Part shown: positions 32,340 through 44,419 of the stretch, piece by piece
Numbering within the stretch: position 1 is the stretch's first letter
Layout of the letters: each line of letters opens with the position of its first letter
Origin: Archivesica marissinica
Taxonomy: Eukaryota > Mollusca > Bivalvia > Venerida > Vesicomyidae
Assembly: GCA_014843695.1 (NCBI GenBank)
Contig: CM026400.1
Location: 29,889,563-29,953,562, forward strand
DNA length: 64,000 nt
Reading direction: 5' to 3'
The notes under the pieces: model-generated
What the model was told of the DNA's origin: nothing
The model's database searches: none
What the model saw: the letters and a program-made list of their open reading frames with translations, nothing else
Position numbers and translations under genes: made by a program

Positions 32340-33339
32340 NNNNNNNNNNNNNNNNNNNNNNNNNNNNNNNNNNNNNNNNNNNNNNNNNNNNNNNNNNNNN
32401 NNNNNNNNNNNNNNNNNNNNNNNNNNNNNNNNNNNNNNNNNNNNNNNNNNNNNNNNNNNNNNNNNNNNNNNNNNNNNNNNNNNNNNNNNNNNNNNNNNNN
32501 NNNNNNNNNNNNNNNNNNNNNNNNNNNNNNNNNNNNNNNNNNNNNNNNNNNNNNNNNNNNNNNNNNNNNNNNNNNNNNNNNNNNNNNNNNNNNNNNNNNN
32601 NNNNNNNNNNNNNNNNNNNNNNNNNNNNNNNNNNNNNNNNNNNNNNNNNNNNNNNNNNNNNNNNNNNNNNNNNNNNNNNNNNNNNNNNNNNNNNNNNNNN
32701 NNNNNNNNNNNNNNNNNNNNNNNNNNNNNNNNNNNNNNNNNNNNNNNNNNNNNNNNNNNNNNNNNNNNNNNNNNNNNNNNNNNNNNNNNNNNNNNNNNNN
32801 NNNNNNNNNNNNNNNNNNNNNNNNNNNNNNNNNNNNNNNNNNNNNNNNNNNNNNNNNNNNNNNNNNNNNNNNNNNNNNNNNNNNNNNNNNNNNNNNNNNN
32901 NNNNNNNNNNNNNNNNNNNNNNNNNNNNNNNNNNNNNNNNNNNNNNNNNNNNNNNNNNNNNNNNNNNNNNNNNNNNNNNNNNNNNNNNNNNNNNNNNNNN
33001 NNNNNNNNNNNNNNNNNNNNNNNNNNNNNNNNNNNNNNNNNNNNNNNNNNNNNNNNNNNNNNNNNNNNNNNNNNNNNNNNNNNNNNNNNNNNNNNNNNNN
33101 NNNNNNNNNNNNNNNNNNNNNNNNNNNNNNNNNNNNNNNNNNNNNNNNNNNNNNNNNNNNNNNNNNNNNNNNNNNNNNNNNNNNNNNNNNNNNNNNNNNN
33201 NNNNNNNNNNNNNNNNNNNNNNNNNNNNNNNNNNNNNNNNNNNNNNNNNNNNNNNNNNNNNNNNNNNNNNNNNNNNNNNNNNNNNNNNNNNNNNNNNNNN
33301 NNNNNNNNNNNNNNNNNNNNNNNNNNNNNNNNNNNNNNN
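32340..33339. other. Assembly gap (1000 N)
   Basis: There are exactly 1000 N. The left flank is SINE-like and the right flank is already inside the 27-bp proline/acid repeat, so the left edge of that array and an unknown number of units are missing. Confidence 0.99.
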
Positions 33340-33960
33340 GGCTGGTTATCATCCTGTACTGGCGTGGGCTGGCTATCATCCTGTACTGGCACAGGCTGGT
33401 TATCATCCTGTACTGGTGCGGGCTGGTTATCATACTGTACTGGTGCGGGTTGGATATCATCCTGTACTGGCACGGGCTGGTCATCATCCTGTACTGGCGC
33501 GGGCTGGTTATCATCCTGTACTGGCGCGGGCTGGTTATCATCCTGTACTGGCGCGGGTTGGTTATCATCCTGTACTGGCACGGGCTGGTTATCATCATGT
33601 ACTGGCACGGGCTGGTTATCATATTGTACTGGCGCGTGCTGGTTATCATCCTATACTGGCGGGGGCTGGTTATCATCCTGTACTGGCGCGGGCTGTTATC
33701 ATCCTGTACTGGCGGGGGCTGGTTATCATCCTGTACTGGCGCGGGCTGGTATCATCCTGTACTGGGGGGGCTGGTGATCACCTGTACTGACGGGGGCTGG
33801 TTATCATCCTGTACTGGCGCGGGTTGGTTATCACCCTGTACTGGCGCGGGCTGGTTATCATCCTGTACTGGCGCGGGCTGGTTATCATACTGTACTGGCG
33901 CAGGTTGGTTATCATCCTGTACTGGCACGGGCTGGTTATCATACTGTACTGGCATTTCTA
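33340..33960. repeat. 27-bp repeat encoding PVQDDNQPA on the minus strand
   Basis: The plus-strand unit is ggctggttatcatcctgtac followed by tggcgcg, about 23 copies here. On the minus strand one frame reads PVQDDNQPA, Pro/Gln/Asp-rich and protein-like. Small deletions between about 33690 and 33790 break this frame. The same unit reappears at 34386-34514, where it reads straight into a protein-like tail. This suggests that the array began as coding sequence. Confidence 0.93.
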
Positions 33961-34119
33961 ACCTATACTGATAACGAGATGTACACCGGATTAAGGACGC
34001 ACTCACTTGTGTAGGGGTTATCTCAAAATATAAATTTAATTAGCGTTTAGGCAAAGCCAAAATAAACACTGGTTTCTTTCAAATAAAATATAAATAAATA
34101 AGCAGGTGTCGCATTTTTT

Positions 34120-34518
34120 TTATTCAATTCTAATCCAATCCATAATCTTGTAGTAGTGTAATGTGTTTCTCATAAAGTCATTCTGCAATTCGTTGTTCTC
34201 GCGGATTAGATCCGCAAGTCGGCGCCGACGACGCTGGGGCTCGACTTGCTCATCGTCAGAACTTAGATTCGCAGCGATGTTGTCGCGACGATCTCCGGCT
34301 GCAGTAGCACGACGATCAGCCGCTCTTTAAGGAGCATGTGCGACCTGGTTAACCGCCCTCCGTGGGGCACGTCCGTCTGCTCTTGGCTGGCTATCATCCT
34401 GTACTGGCACGGGCTGGTTATAATCCTGTACTGGCGAGGGCTGGTTATCATACTGTACTGGCGCGGGTTGGATATCATCCTGTACTGGCACGGGCTGGTT
34501 ATCATCCTGTACCTGTAT
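34120..34518 (-). pseudogene. Repeat protein C-terminus: PVQDDNQPA repeats plus a basic and coiled-coil tail, one in-frame stop
   Basis: On the minus strand the repeat frame (PVQDDNQPA units, 34514-34386) continues into RADGRAPRRAVNQVAHAP, then TAA at 34329-34327. Without any frame change it goes on with RAADRRATAAGDRRDNIAAN, LSSDDEQVEPQRRRRRLADL and IRENNELQNDFMRNTLHYYK, ending IMDWIRIE and a stop at 34122-34120. The 270-bp tail is much more GC-rich than its surroundings, codon-like, and has an acidic patch, an R5 run and a short coiled coil. Such tails occur in Myb/SANT-type accessory proteins of Harbinger transposons, but this is only a suggestion. A possible splice acceptor (acatatacag) lies at the 5' end of the repeats. 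The internal stop implies a pseudogene or an unrecognised intron. Confidence 0.55.
34386..34514. repeat. Second block of the 27-bp PVQDDNQPA repeat, about 4.7 units
   Basis: Same unit as 33340-33960 and same orientation, separated from it by 425 bp holding the protein-like tail. Confidence 0.93.
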
Positions 34519-35194
34519 ATGTGTGGTTCCACAAAGCCTTATGCTTTAAAGAGTCAGCTGAGTTGAGCATGCCCGTTTTATTACCTCAGATCCAGTGTTG
34601 TTTAACGTGATTTGAAGCACGTGAAGTTAATAACGTGTCACAGGTTGTACTATAGGAATACACACGTGTTTTACAGTGAACGGCCTAGCTTAATGAATAA
34701 AACTACTTAAACATCGCGCATGCGTTTACCGCCTTTTAAATTCGTGTATCTTCGTTCTTTATGTCGTATGCAACGGAATTGAATCGGGGATATTCGACAA
34801 TCTACGTCGGAGACGGAAATTAGAGATTTTCCCGGGGCAATTTGCCGTGCACGTGTTTTGTCTCGTGAACACTTGTCAGTCTATGTTTATACTGTGTCCA
34901 ATCGTTTTGTTTGTTGTATTTGTATGAATGAAAGATTGTATGAACGTGGATGAGAGCTCTGCATGGATTGGTTACTAATATATTTCTTTCCACAACTATA
35001 CCTCCGTGCTTGGACACAACCCAGGAGAACTCTTACGAGTAACACTGTTACATGTAAAATAATTATAAAGCAATTATATTACTATATAGTTCTACCAATA
35101 TATATTGAGTAGTTTTTCATATAGACACTGTGGTAAGTTTTGTATTATATTAATATCGATTTTCTATATGTTTGGTTTTATGCAATGATTGAAA
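34519..35194. other. Non-coding; CpG-richer patch
   Basis: A GC- and CpG-richer patch (about 34705-34860) contains cgcgcatgcg, an NRF1-like palindrome, and gtgcacgtg. It lies upstream of the minus-strand repeat protein and could be its former promoter or a transposon end. This is weak evidence. Confidence 0.35.
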
Positions 35195-36666
35195 TGTTTT
35201 TATACTTTATCTTCACCTTACGATTGTTTCTATCTAGCTCTATCTTCACCTTACGAGTGTTTCTATCTTTCTCTATGTTCGCCTTACGATTGTTTCTATA
35301 TATCCTATATTATCGTTGCTAGTGTTAATATATATTTCTATCTTCTCGTTACGATTGTTTCCATCTATCTCTATCTTCACCTTAAGATTGTTTCTATATA
35401 TCATATCTTTTTGTTGCGATAGTTTCTACCTATCTCTATCTTCACCTTACGATAGTTTCTACCTATCTCTATCTTCACCTTACGATATTTTCTACCTATC
35501 TCTATCTTCACCTTACGATAGTTTCTACCTATTTCTATCTTCATCTTATAATTTTGTCTATCTATCTCTATCTTCACCTAACGATTGTTTCTATATATCC
35601 TATCTTATCGTTACGATTGTTTATATATAAGCCCTATCTTATCGTTGCGATTGTTTATATATACCCTATCTTTTCGTTACGATTGTTTCTATATTGTCTA
35701 TCTTATCGTTACGATTGTTTCTATATATCCCTATCTTATCGTTACGATTGATTCTATATATCCTATATTATCGTTACGACTGTTTCTATATACCCTATCT
35801 TATCGTTACGACTGTTTCTATATACCCTATCTTATCGTTACGACTGTTTCTATATACCCTATCTTATCGTTACGATTGTTTCTATCTATATCTGTCTTGA
35901 CGTTGCGATTGTTTCTATCTATCTCTATCTTATCATTGCGATTGTTTCTATATATTCTATCGTATCGTTGCGATAGTTTCTATCTATCTCTATCTTCACC
36001 TTAAGATTGTTTCTCTCTATCCCTATCTTATCGTTGCGATTGTTTCTATCTATCTCTAAATTCACCTTACGATTGTTTCTATCTATCTCTATCTTCACCT
36101 TAAGATTGTTTCTCTCTATCCCTATCTTATCGTTGCGATTGTTTCTATCTATCTCTAAATTCATCTTACGATTGTTTCTACCTATCTCTATCTTCACCTT
36201 ACGAATGTTTCTCTCTATCCTATCTTATCGTTACGATTGTTTCTATCTATCTCTAAATTCACCTTACGATTGTTTCTATCTATCTCTATCTTCACCTTAC
36301 GATTGTTTCTCTCTATCCTATCTTATTGTTACGATTGTTTCTATATATCCTATCTTATTGTTACGATTGTTTCTATATATCCTATCTTATTGTTACGATT
36401 GTTTCTATATATCCTATCTTATTGTTACGATTGTTTCTATATATCCTATCTTATTGTTACGATTGTTTCTCTCTATGCTATCTTATTGTTACGATTGTTT
36501 CTATATATCCTATCTTATTGTTACGATTGTTTCTATATATCCTATCTTATGGTTACGATTGTTTCTATCTATCCTATCTTATTGTTACGATTGTTTCTAT
36601 ATATCCTATCTTATGGTTACGATTGTTTCTATCTATCCTATCTTATTGTTACGATTGTTTCTATCA
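35195..36666. repeat. 31-33-bp satellite, block 1, about 45 copies
   Basis: Units such as cgattgtttctatctatctc plus tatcttcacctta alternate with a second type, cgattgtttctatatatccc plus tatcttatcgtta. The end of the block (36300-36660) is homogeneous in the second type. The same two types occur in block 2 at 39188-40216. Long open frames here are by-products of the unit length. Confidence 0.96.
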
Positions 36667-38371
36667 TGTAGAACTATTTTCGTCATAGGCGTCCATATCC
36701 GTAGCTTATCGATACCCGATATCCATGACTAACCACTACCTCACCTGTACGCAACAGCTGATAATGTTACATTAAATTACATAGCAAACTGATTGTAATC
36801 TCTAAATAACGTCTTCATTGTTAAAATTATCAAATTATTCCTGTTATAGCCGTATTCATCGTTCAATTGTCTTTTATTTGGTATAAATTCTGACAAAAAA
36901 AGTATTTGGGAAATTGCTTCCATTTTGCCTTAAATGTGATACACTTAGGCCTCTATATAAATTATATAGAAACATTGTGTTCATCCATATTTGATGATTG
37001 ATTGAACAGGGGTTAAGTACAGCACAACATTATTCCTGTTATAATGGTGAGCCATATTTCTTCCTCTTTACAGAGATACCAAATAATGTATATTTGAACA
37101 ATGTTCGGTTGCTTCCAATTGCGTTTGAAAATGACAAATATGTTAACGGCCGTGTCGATTTGCCCTGAAATATTAAGTCCGCAACAAATTTATCGGCTTT
37201 TATGTTTGAGCATATATGGACATAGGGAATCGGAAATACCAAATATATACAATTTAATGAAAATGTTGTACACCTATTAATGAATATCATAATATAATTG
37301 GGGATTTTGTGTGTTTTACCTTTTTCGACAATGTAATTAAATTCCAATGTGACTACAATTACAGAAAATAAAATCTACAGATTTAGTTTTTTCTGTATGT
37401 ATATATTCTTTATTTCTGTCTCATCAATGTGCATTCATATAACTGATTTTGTAAAACATTTCTTAATTGCGCATTAGCGCTTTATTTCCATTTCAGTATT
37501 TCAAATATTTTCGTTTTAGGCATTATTTAATTGTTCCTCGGTCTTACTAGTTTTCATCTTTATTAAAATCTCATCTCTGTACATATGTATATAACGGGAA
37601 AAAACATTAAGCATATAAAAACCTATAACATAAAGCAAGAAGAAAATAATTGTTACAATGGCTCAATTACGATAGGTAGTACGACACTCTTTGATGGTAG
37701 TCATTGTTCAATAATAATTAACGGAATTTTTCGACAAAACAAAAACTGTAATAATAACAAGGTGTTAGTTTAAACGTATTTGAGAGGTAAGCGGGTGAAA
37801 GTCCATTTTTCATCTTATAAAATCTTATAACAAGGTGTTAAATTACCAGTGTCGACCAATTCCACCGGAAACAGGGCCATAATTATCAAGGTGTCGTGGT
37901 ATTGTGTCAATTTTGAAACTACTGGTGTCCTTGGCATATCACTCATTCGACTGTTTCACACTGCTTGTAATAACAAATCTGGAGACTGTCACTATGTCTG
38001 AATATACATATCTCCGTAACAGAAATACTGAAAGGTTATTTGAATAATTATGATAGTCCCTTATAGCGCAGTTATGAGCGGCAATATACTGATTTTATTG
38101 TGAACTGTATAAAGTTGTATATATATGCTTGTATGTTGATGAGACTTAAATAAATAAAGAATATACGCAATGTAGATGTGTATAACATAATGTTGACATA
38201 TACTAAATACCCGACTTCTTAAAAGAAAATTAAATGAAATATTATATTAGAGCTTGTCCACCGTGCTCGTAGCACTTGTATATAATAATATGTTATTCAA
38301 TTGATTGATTGCTAGATATGATTATGTATACAATTTTATTTACATTATACACTCCACAAACAATCCTAATC
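36667..38371. other. Non-coding spacer between two satellite blocks
   Basis: No exon with convincing splice sites was seen. A 102-codon minus-strand frame at 37039-37347 has no recognised motif and an AT-driven composition. Confidence 0.4.
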
Positions 38372-38570
38372 GTGGTGTTTTATATTATTTGAAGCAAACT
38401 AATAACCATAACATATCAGTATTCATATGATCTTATTTGATGCATTTTATTACAGATCTTTATGCGATGAATCGCTGAATAATAATCTCGAATAAAATGA
38501 TTTAATGACGATATGACACTATTTATATTATAGTTATTAGTTTGCTCCAAATATTATAAAACACAAGGTG
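38372..38570. mobile_element. Foldback (palindromic) MITE, about 200 bp
   Basis: The left arm 38372-38415 (gtgttttatattatttgaag then caaactaataacc) pairs with 38534-38570 (ggttattagtttgctcc-like, then aaatattataaaacaca). Weaker pairing continues inward (atgatcttatttgatgcatt with aataaaatgatttaatgacg) almost to a centre near 38465, so nearly the whole element is self-complementary. Confidence 0.75.
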
Positions 38571-39187
38571 ACCGTTTACAAATGTTGTTGGAGTATATGT
38601 ATGCATGTATGTTTCTATGAAATGTACTTATGTATAAATGTCTATTCAGTTCAAAATTCTTGAATTAAGCACTGTAATGTTATGATTATATATTTTAACG
38701 TCCACATTTATTATTATTAACCTTTAGACATTTTAGCTATTAAGACCACAGCCGAAATACATTGTATTATTTCATCCATGTTTAATCAACTGTCAGTTTT
38801 GACATACTTTCAGATAAGATACTGTGTATTTGGTGAAATAAAATCTTCTTAATACTTCGAAATAAACTTCTGTTCTATTCTATGATTATTACCAAATATA
38901 AAAATATCACCAATCAGACCCGGTATATACAATACAAGAGATAACCCATGAGATAATAGCTCTGATTACAAAATTACCCTCAACAACAGCGATAGTTGTG
39001 ATAAACGAAGCGTAAAAGTGGGTGCCAACTGACGCGTGACGACTGACCATTAATGTCTCGTCACTGATAATCAAGATATTTGGCGAAGTATTATCTACTA
39101 AGGAGATTAACTCAATTGTGAATTGGTTGACTTTGCAGTATTTTACAGAGTAACTACACTTGCCCAATGATGATTATAGTTTCGTAT
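38571..39187. other. Non-coding
   Basis: No gene or element was recognised. Confidence 0.4.
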
Positions 39188-40216
39188 GATATCCTATCTT
39201 ATTGTTACGATTGTTTCTATCCATCCCTATCTTATCGTAACGGGTGTTTCCATCTATCACGATCTTATCGTTACGATTGTTTCTATCTATCTCTATCTTC
39301 ACTTTACGATTGTGTCTATATATCATATCATATCGTTGCGATTGTTTCTATCTATCTCTATCTTCACTTTACGATTGTTTCTATATATCATATCGTATCG
39401 TTGCGATTGTTTCTATCTATCTCTATCTTCACTTTACGATTGTTTCTATATATCATATCGTATTGTTGCGATTGTTTCTATCTATCTCTATCTTCACCTT
39501 ACGATTGTTTCCATCTATCTATATCTTCACCTTACGATTGTTTCTATATATCCTATCTTATCGTTGCGATTGTTTATATATATCTCTATGTTGACCTTAC
39601 GATTGTTTCTATCTATCCCTATCTTATCGTTGCGATTGTTTCTATCTATCTCTATCTTCACCTTACGATTGTTTCCATCTTTCTCTATCTTTATCTTACG
39701 ATTGTTTCTATCTATCCCTATCTTATCGTTGGGATTGTTTCTATCTATCTCTATCTTCACCTTACGATTGTTTCTATATATCCTATATTCACCTTACGAT
39801 TGTTTCTATATATCCTATCTTCACATTACGATTGTTTCTATCTATCTCTATCTTCACTCTACGATTGTTTCTATATATCCTATCTTCACATTACGATTGT
39901 TTCTATCTAGCTCTATGTTCACCTTACGATTGTTTCTATCTATCTCTATGTTCACCTTACGATTGTTTCTATATATCCTATCTTATCGGTGCGATTTTTT
40001 CTATCTATCTCTATGTTCACCTTACGATTGTTTCTATCTATCTCTATGTTCACCTTACGATTATTTCTATATATCCCTATCTTCACATTACGATTGTTTC
40101 TATCTATCTCTTTGTTCACCTTACGATTATTTCTATATATCCCTATCTTCTCGATACGATTGTTTCTATCTATTCCTATCATATTGTTACGATTGTTTCT
40201 ATATATCACTATCGTA
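39188..40216. repeat. 31-33-bp satellite, block 2, about 32 copies
   Basis: Same unit types and same orientation as 35195-36666 (tatcttcaccttacgattgt and tatcttatcgttacgattgt). The units are more mixed than in the 3' part of block 1. Confidence 0.96.
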
Positions 40217-40950
40217 TAATTATATGTGACATATTATAAATTGGTTGATAGCTATATAATAACATTTTCAAAATACCAGAGTGTTGGAGATATTCTATGA
40301 TATGTTCGTTGTGCGAATTCAGTTTTATAATTATTCCATAGATAAGTACAGGGTCACATATATAAGAACCGGGGTTACACTCACCAATGGTAGTGAACAG
40401 CAATGAGAAAGGTGCATATAACCGTAAAGGTGTTTTGTCGTTTTTGTGGCGTCAATGTAACTCTTAACACGTATAACGATCGCTCCCTTGCTTTAGTGAT
40501 GGTGGCCGCAATACCTTTTATATAATACAATCGACGTGTTCATGATACATTTAAACAAGCTATTACTGCAAACGTTATTGATATTTGAACACAGTGTAGT
40601 CCGGGTTATTGATTACAATCGTAACCGTCGCATACTATAGCCAACTGTGCTTGGGCGTATGGCGAAACCGATTGTGGTGCAATATGAATCTATGTCAGCC
40701 ATTTTTCCCGCTCTAGCTGTCTATACATGAACAATACATGGTACTCAACATTAGTCGAATACCGCGAAACCGAGTGTAGATAACGTTGCATGTGCGGATA
40801 CAGTTGGTAGCTGTACATATGTGGGGGACAGACCGCCAGTCCCCCACCTCTCTCTCTCTCTCTCCCATTGCGTTTACGTTGAAATGCCCATGTAACGTTA
40901 ATTGTCATGATCTAGTTAATTGTCCAGACCAAGTAATTCCCATACATACT
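40217..40950. other. Non-coding; (CT)n tract and a small perfect hairpin
   Basis: GTGGGGGAC at 40821-40829 pairs perfectly with GTCCCCCAC at 40839-40847 over a 9-base loop, followed by (CT)n at about 40847-40864. No gene was recognised. Confidence 0.5.
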
Positions 40951-41010
40951 TCGTGGTCTTGTAGTTAAAGCGGCCTCATACGAAGGTTCGATCCTCCCAA
41001 TCATGGTCCT
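40951..41010 (+). mobile_element. tRNA-like SINE head remnant
   Basis: The sequence gtggtcttgtagttaaagcg is an A-box-like segment, and gaaggttcgatcctcccaat contains the B box (GGTTCGATCC). The spacing fits a degenerate tRNA. No SINE body follows, and folding defects argue against a functional tRNA. Confidence 0.5.
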
Positions 41011-41952
41011 GGCCTTCAATGATATGATTCGGGAAGTACTGATGTCCATAGGAGGTATATCATACGTCAGAAATATGGGTGACACTATAATAACACTTTA
41101 CATACAAACAAATAATTATTATAAAATGCATATTTATCTCATTGTACTTCCCAAAACACTCATTGACTATTTAATACCTGGGTAATCGTTGAAACATACC
41201 CTGGATCACCCACTGACTGGTGATAATATGTCAGTGAGGCTAACAGTTGGTTCACAGTGACAATTATCTATATTATCAAACTACTAGTATTATAACATCG
41301 CGGAATTCTTGGGTCTCAGAGTAAGTTAATCAAATCACTATCAGCAAGTTTCGTTTGTTCTGTTTTGGATATGAACCATCAGATTACGAGTACTTTTCCG
41401 AATAGAATTATCTGATATTATAACCGGTGCTCATTCGAACCCTACCAGGTAGTAATATGCATTGTATATTTCCATTTATCACATACACTACGGCGCGGGA
41501 GTTTAATAAAGCCATGTCATAAATTCGGTAATACACTAGTGTATTAAATATGCAAATGAGGCAAATGCGTGGGCGAATCACGATTGCGATTCGCACTGAC
41601 ATACATTTTTACATCAACTAGCACGCGCTGTGTAACTTTGATTGTGACGTCATTTGCCAAAACATCGTGTACATTTTGTGTTTTGTTTGTTAAAAAAGAC
41701 TGTTTGAAAATATTTAAAAGTGTTTAATATTGAATTGTTGTACATGATATGTTGTGATAGTTTAAAAACTGTTTACAAAGGAAGAAAATAAAACAATTGG
41801 AGTATTTAGTGTCGCACTATTTTCTTGGCCCATTAAGTAGAAACCGCAGTACTACTCTGGCTTTCATTTACTAAAGGGGAAGTGTGTTCAATCGTGACAC
41901 ACTTTTACTGCGTATTTGGTTTATGTGGTAAAAAGAATGTTACATTCGTGTG
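41011..41952. other. Non-coding
   Basis: No gene, element or tandem repeat was recognised. Confidence 0.4.
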
Positions 41953-42060
41953 TTTCCATATTGAATTTATTAAACTCGTTGAATAAAAATGATAAAATGC
42001 TCGGCAAAGCCTCGCATGTTATCGTTTTATTCAACTCGCTTAATATATTCAATATGGAAA
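41953..42060. repeat. 108-bp near-perfect palindrome
   Basis: The left arm tttccatattgaatttatta continues with ctcgttgaataaaaatgat. It pairs with the right arm, read in reverse as tttccatattgaatatatta and gcgagttgaataaaacgat. Each arm is about 48-50 bp with roughly seven mismatches and a tiny loop near 42006. It is probably a hairpin MITE; boundaries outside the palindrome are not evident. Confidence 0.85.
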
Positions 42061-42137
42061 GCCACCCATGTAAGATCCTCTATATCCCATATTAACTTCA
42101 TAACTTCAAGTGTTTTTTTATTGACTAGTGATGCTCG

Positions 42138-42220
42138 TGCGTGCGTGCGTGGGTGGGTGCGTGCGTGCGTGCGTGCGTAAGTGCGTGCGTGCGTGCGTAA
42201 GTGCGTGCGTGCGTGCGAAA
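42138..42220. repeat. (TGCG)n microsatellite, about 80 bp
   Basis: Imperfect gtgcgtgcgtgcgtgcgtaa repeats. This is the same motif as the much longer tract 1 kb downstream at 43183. Confidence 0.95.
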
Positions 42221-42337
42221 TACGGTTTGGTGTTATATCACAAGCGAATGTGTATTGTATTTAGTAGGGCAAGAGTGGCGCACTATGTCTATTCATCCTA
42301 GTTTCCCTATGCATTGTAGTAGAATAGCAGTTTAATT

Positions 42338-42540
42338 GGTGATAGCGCAGTCGTTGCGCATTCGCTTCAGGTGAGAGAGGCCCGGAGTTCGCGTCCAACT
42401 GTAGCCGTTACGAATGTGCCGTTAGTCAAGGAACATACATTCCACATTGCCTCTTCTTTCTCTGTCAATGGGAAAGTGATTAAACTAATGGTGTATGATC
42501 TTAGAACTAGTTTCGCAATGGAACTAAAATACATTTGAAT
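42338..42540 (+). mobile_element. SINE family 4, full-length copy
   Basis: The head gtgatagcgcagtcgttgcg is followed by gaggcccggagttcgcgtcc, then gccgttacgaatgtgccgtt, acattccacattgcctcttc and the tail tttcgcaatggaactaaaat. The tRNA-like first 70 bp and the family tail are both present. Confidence 0.85.
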
Positions 42541-43182
42541 CAATTAAAAGTAATTTATTTTATATATAGTGCGATCATGTTTTAATAATATGTTATCGCC
42601 ACTATTTCACAATGTGGATAACACAATCTACAATTACATATCACAATGTCATTACTTTCACATTTCACGAATATACAAAGCATGACAATCTCCATATACA
42701 AATACACATGTTCATAATACATATTGATAGGGCTACATGCTTTGACAACATGCAGCTATGTTGATGAAACTTGCAGATGATGTATCTGGGCATAGGTTTT
42801 CAGACGCTTTGTATACATAGTGGACCAGTAATTAAACATATAGGTTAGTGTTTTGAAGTGATGAAATTCGTATTACCATCCGACATTCTCAAAATGGTGG
42901 CAGTATTGAAATATCGTCATATGATATAACACTAAATGGTATTGAATAATGCGAGATATCCAAGACATACCAGTTTGCGCCATAGTTAGCCACAACTTGT
43001 GTATCAATAAATCAAATTAAAAAAGACATAAATTATGTAATCACTGTTTCAATATCGATTCTTGAATTGAGCGAAGTGACAACGTCAGTGGCGTAGCTTC
43101 ATATTGCCTACGCATTTTATTGATAAATTCAAATTATGAAAATGCTAACAAAAGCAATACAACTGAAAGGTAAGGTGTGGTT
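42541..43182. other. Non-coding
   Basis: No gene or element was recognised. The last 25 bp before the microsatellite are a (GGTT)n stretch. Confidence 0.45.
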
Positions 43183-43712
<530 letters not shown>

Positions 43713-44107
43713 GGGGGGTATGTGGAGTATGATATGTAACGAACCCATCGAATATGAAACTAATTCGGTATTTCAATACTTTCTAATTGATAAAAGACGA
43801 TTTTCAGAACTGTACAAATGTGTTCCTTATTTCTTGCCAATATATGCCTTAAACTGTCTCAGACTCCGGCAAGCTAGATTTTCAAAATCGTACGGGGTAT
43901 ATACCCCCGGACTCCCTTTCCTAATATGACCTATACATACATGTATATCAAACCCAAGTCACGCACTTGATAACCCATTTTGTCGTGTCGCAGTTACGAA
44001 TAACAGTATAGGCACATCATTTCAACAATATGTCCAACTTCATGTACCGTGTAGCACCTGCTTAACATGTATATACTTACGTCATCATGGTATACTATGT
44101 ATTTCAG

Positions 44108-44407
44108 TTGTGACACCTGTATTGTCGGCGACATTCTCGGTACCTGTAAATGGCAGTGTTACATTACCTTGCACGTCTGAAGCTAATTATCCTATTTGGT
44201 TTGGTCCAGAACTTGATGGGAATACTGGCGAACATATGGTTTATAACTTGGCTACCGGTACTGGTCCATTTAACCCAAACCTTGGAGAAAAGAAGGATCG
44301 GTTGTCATGGGACACAAACAATAAAAACCTTATCATCAGTTCTGTCAAGCGGTCTGACGAGGGTGAATATAGCTGCAGAGGGTATATACATCACCTGGAA
44401 ATAAGAG
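44108..44407 (+). CDS. Immunoglobulin (V-type) domain exon
   Basis: A 300-bp exon lies between an acceptor (gtatttcag|ttgtgaca) and a donor (aataagag|gtatgg), with both introns in phase 1, the classical arrangement of shuffled Ig exons. Counting from V at 44110, it shows the B-strand Cys21 (SVTLPCTS), Trp30, and the F-strand signature DEGEYSC ending in Cys89 (LIISSVKRSDEGEYSCRG). It therefore encodes one complete extracellular Ig domain with its disulphide pair. No signal-peptide, second Ig or transmembrane exon is confirmed. A possible phase-compatible exon at 46846-46922 (after ttttcag, ending in TAA) encodes only 25 residues and is speculative. The parent could be an adhesion molecule or an immune receptor or lectin; the exon alone does not decide. 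Confidence 0.85.
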
Positions 44408-44419
44408 GTATGGATATAT

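Noticed and set aside
32220..33971. Apparent 450-545-codon frames across the second gap on both strands
   Set aside because: They are created by reading through N. Only the minus-strand PVQDDNQPA frame is considered meaningful, and it is broken by small deletions near 33690-33790.
35140..40239. Hydrophobic frames over the 31-33-bp satellite that look like membrane proteins
   Set aside because: They are produced by T-rich repeat units (ttctatctatctc), and the unit-length changes shift frames repeatedly.
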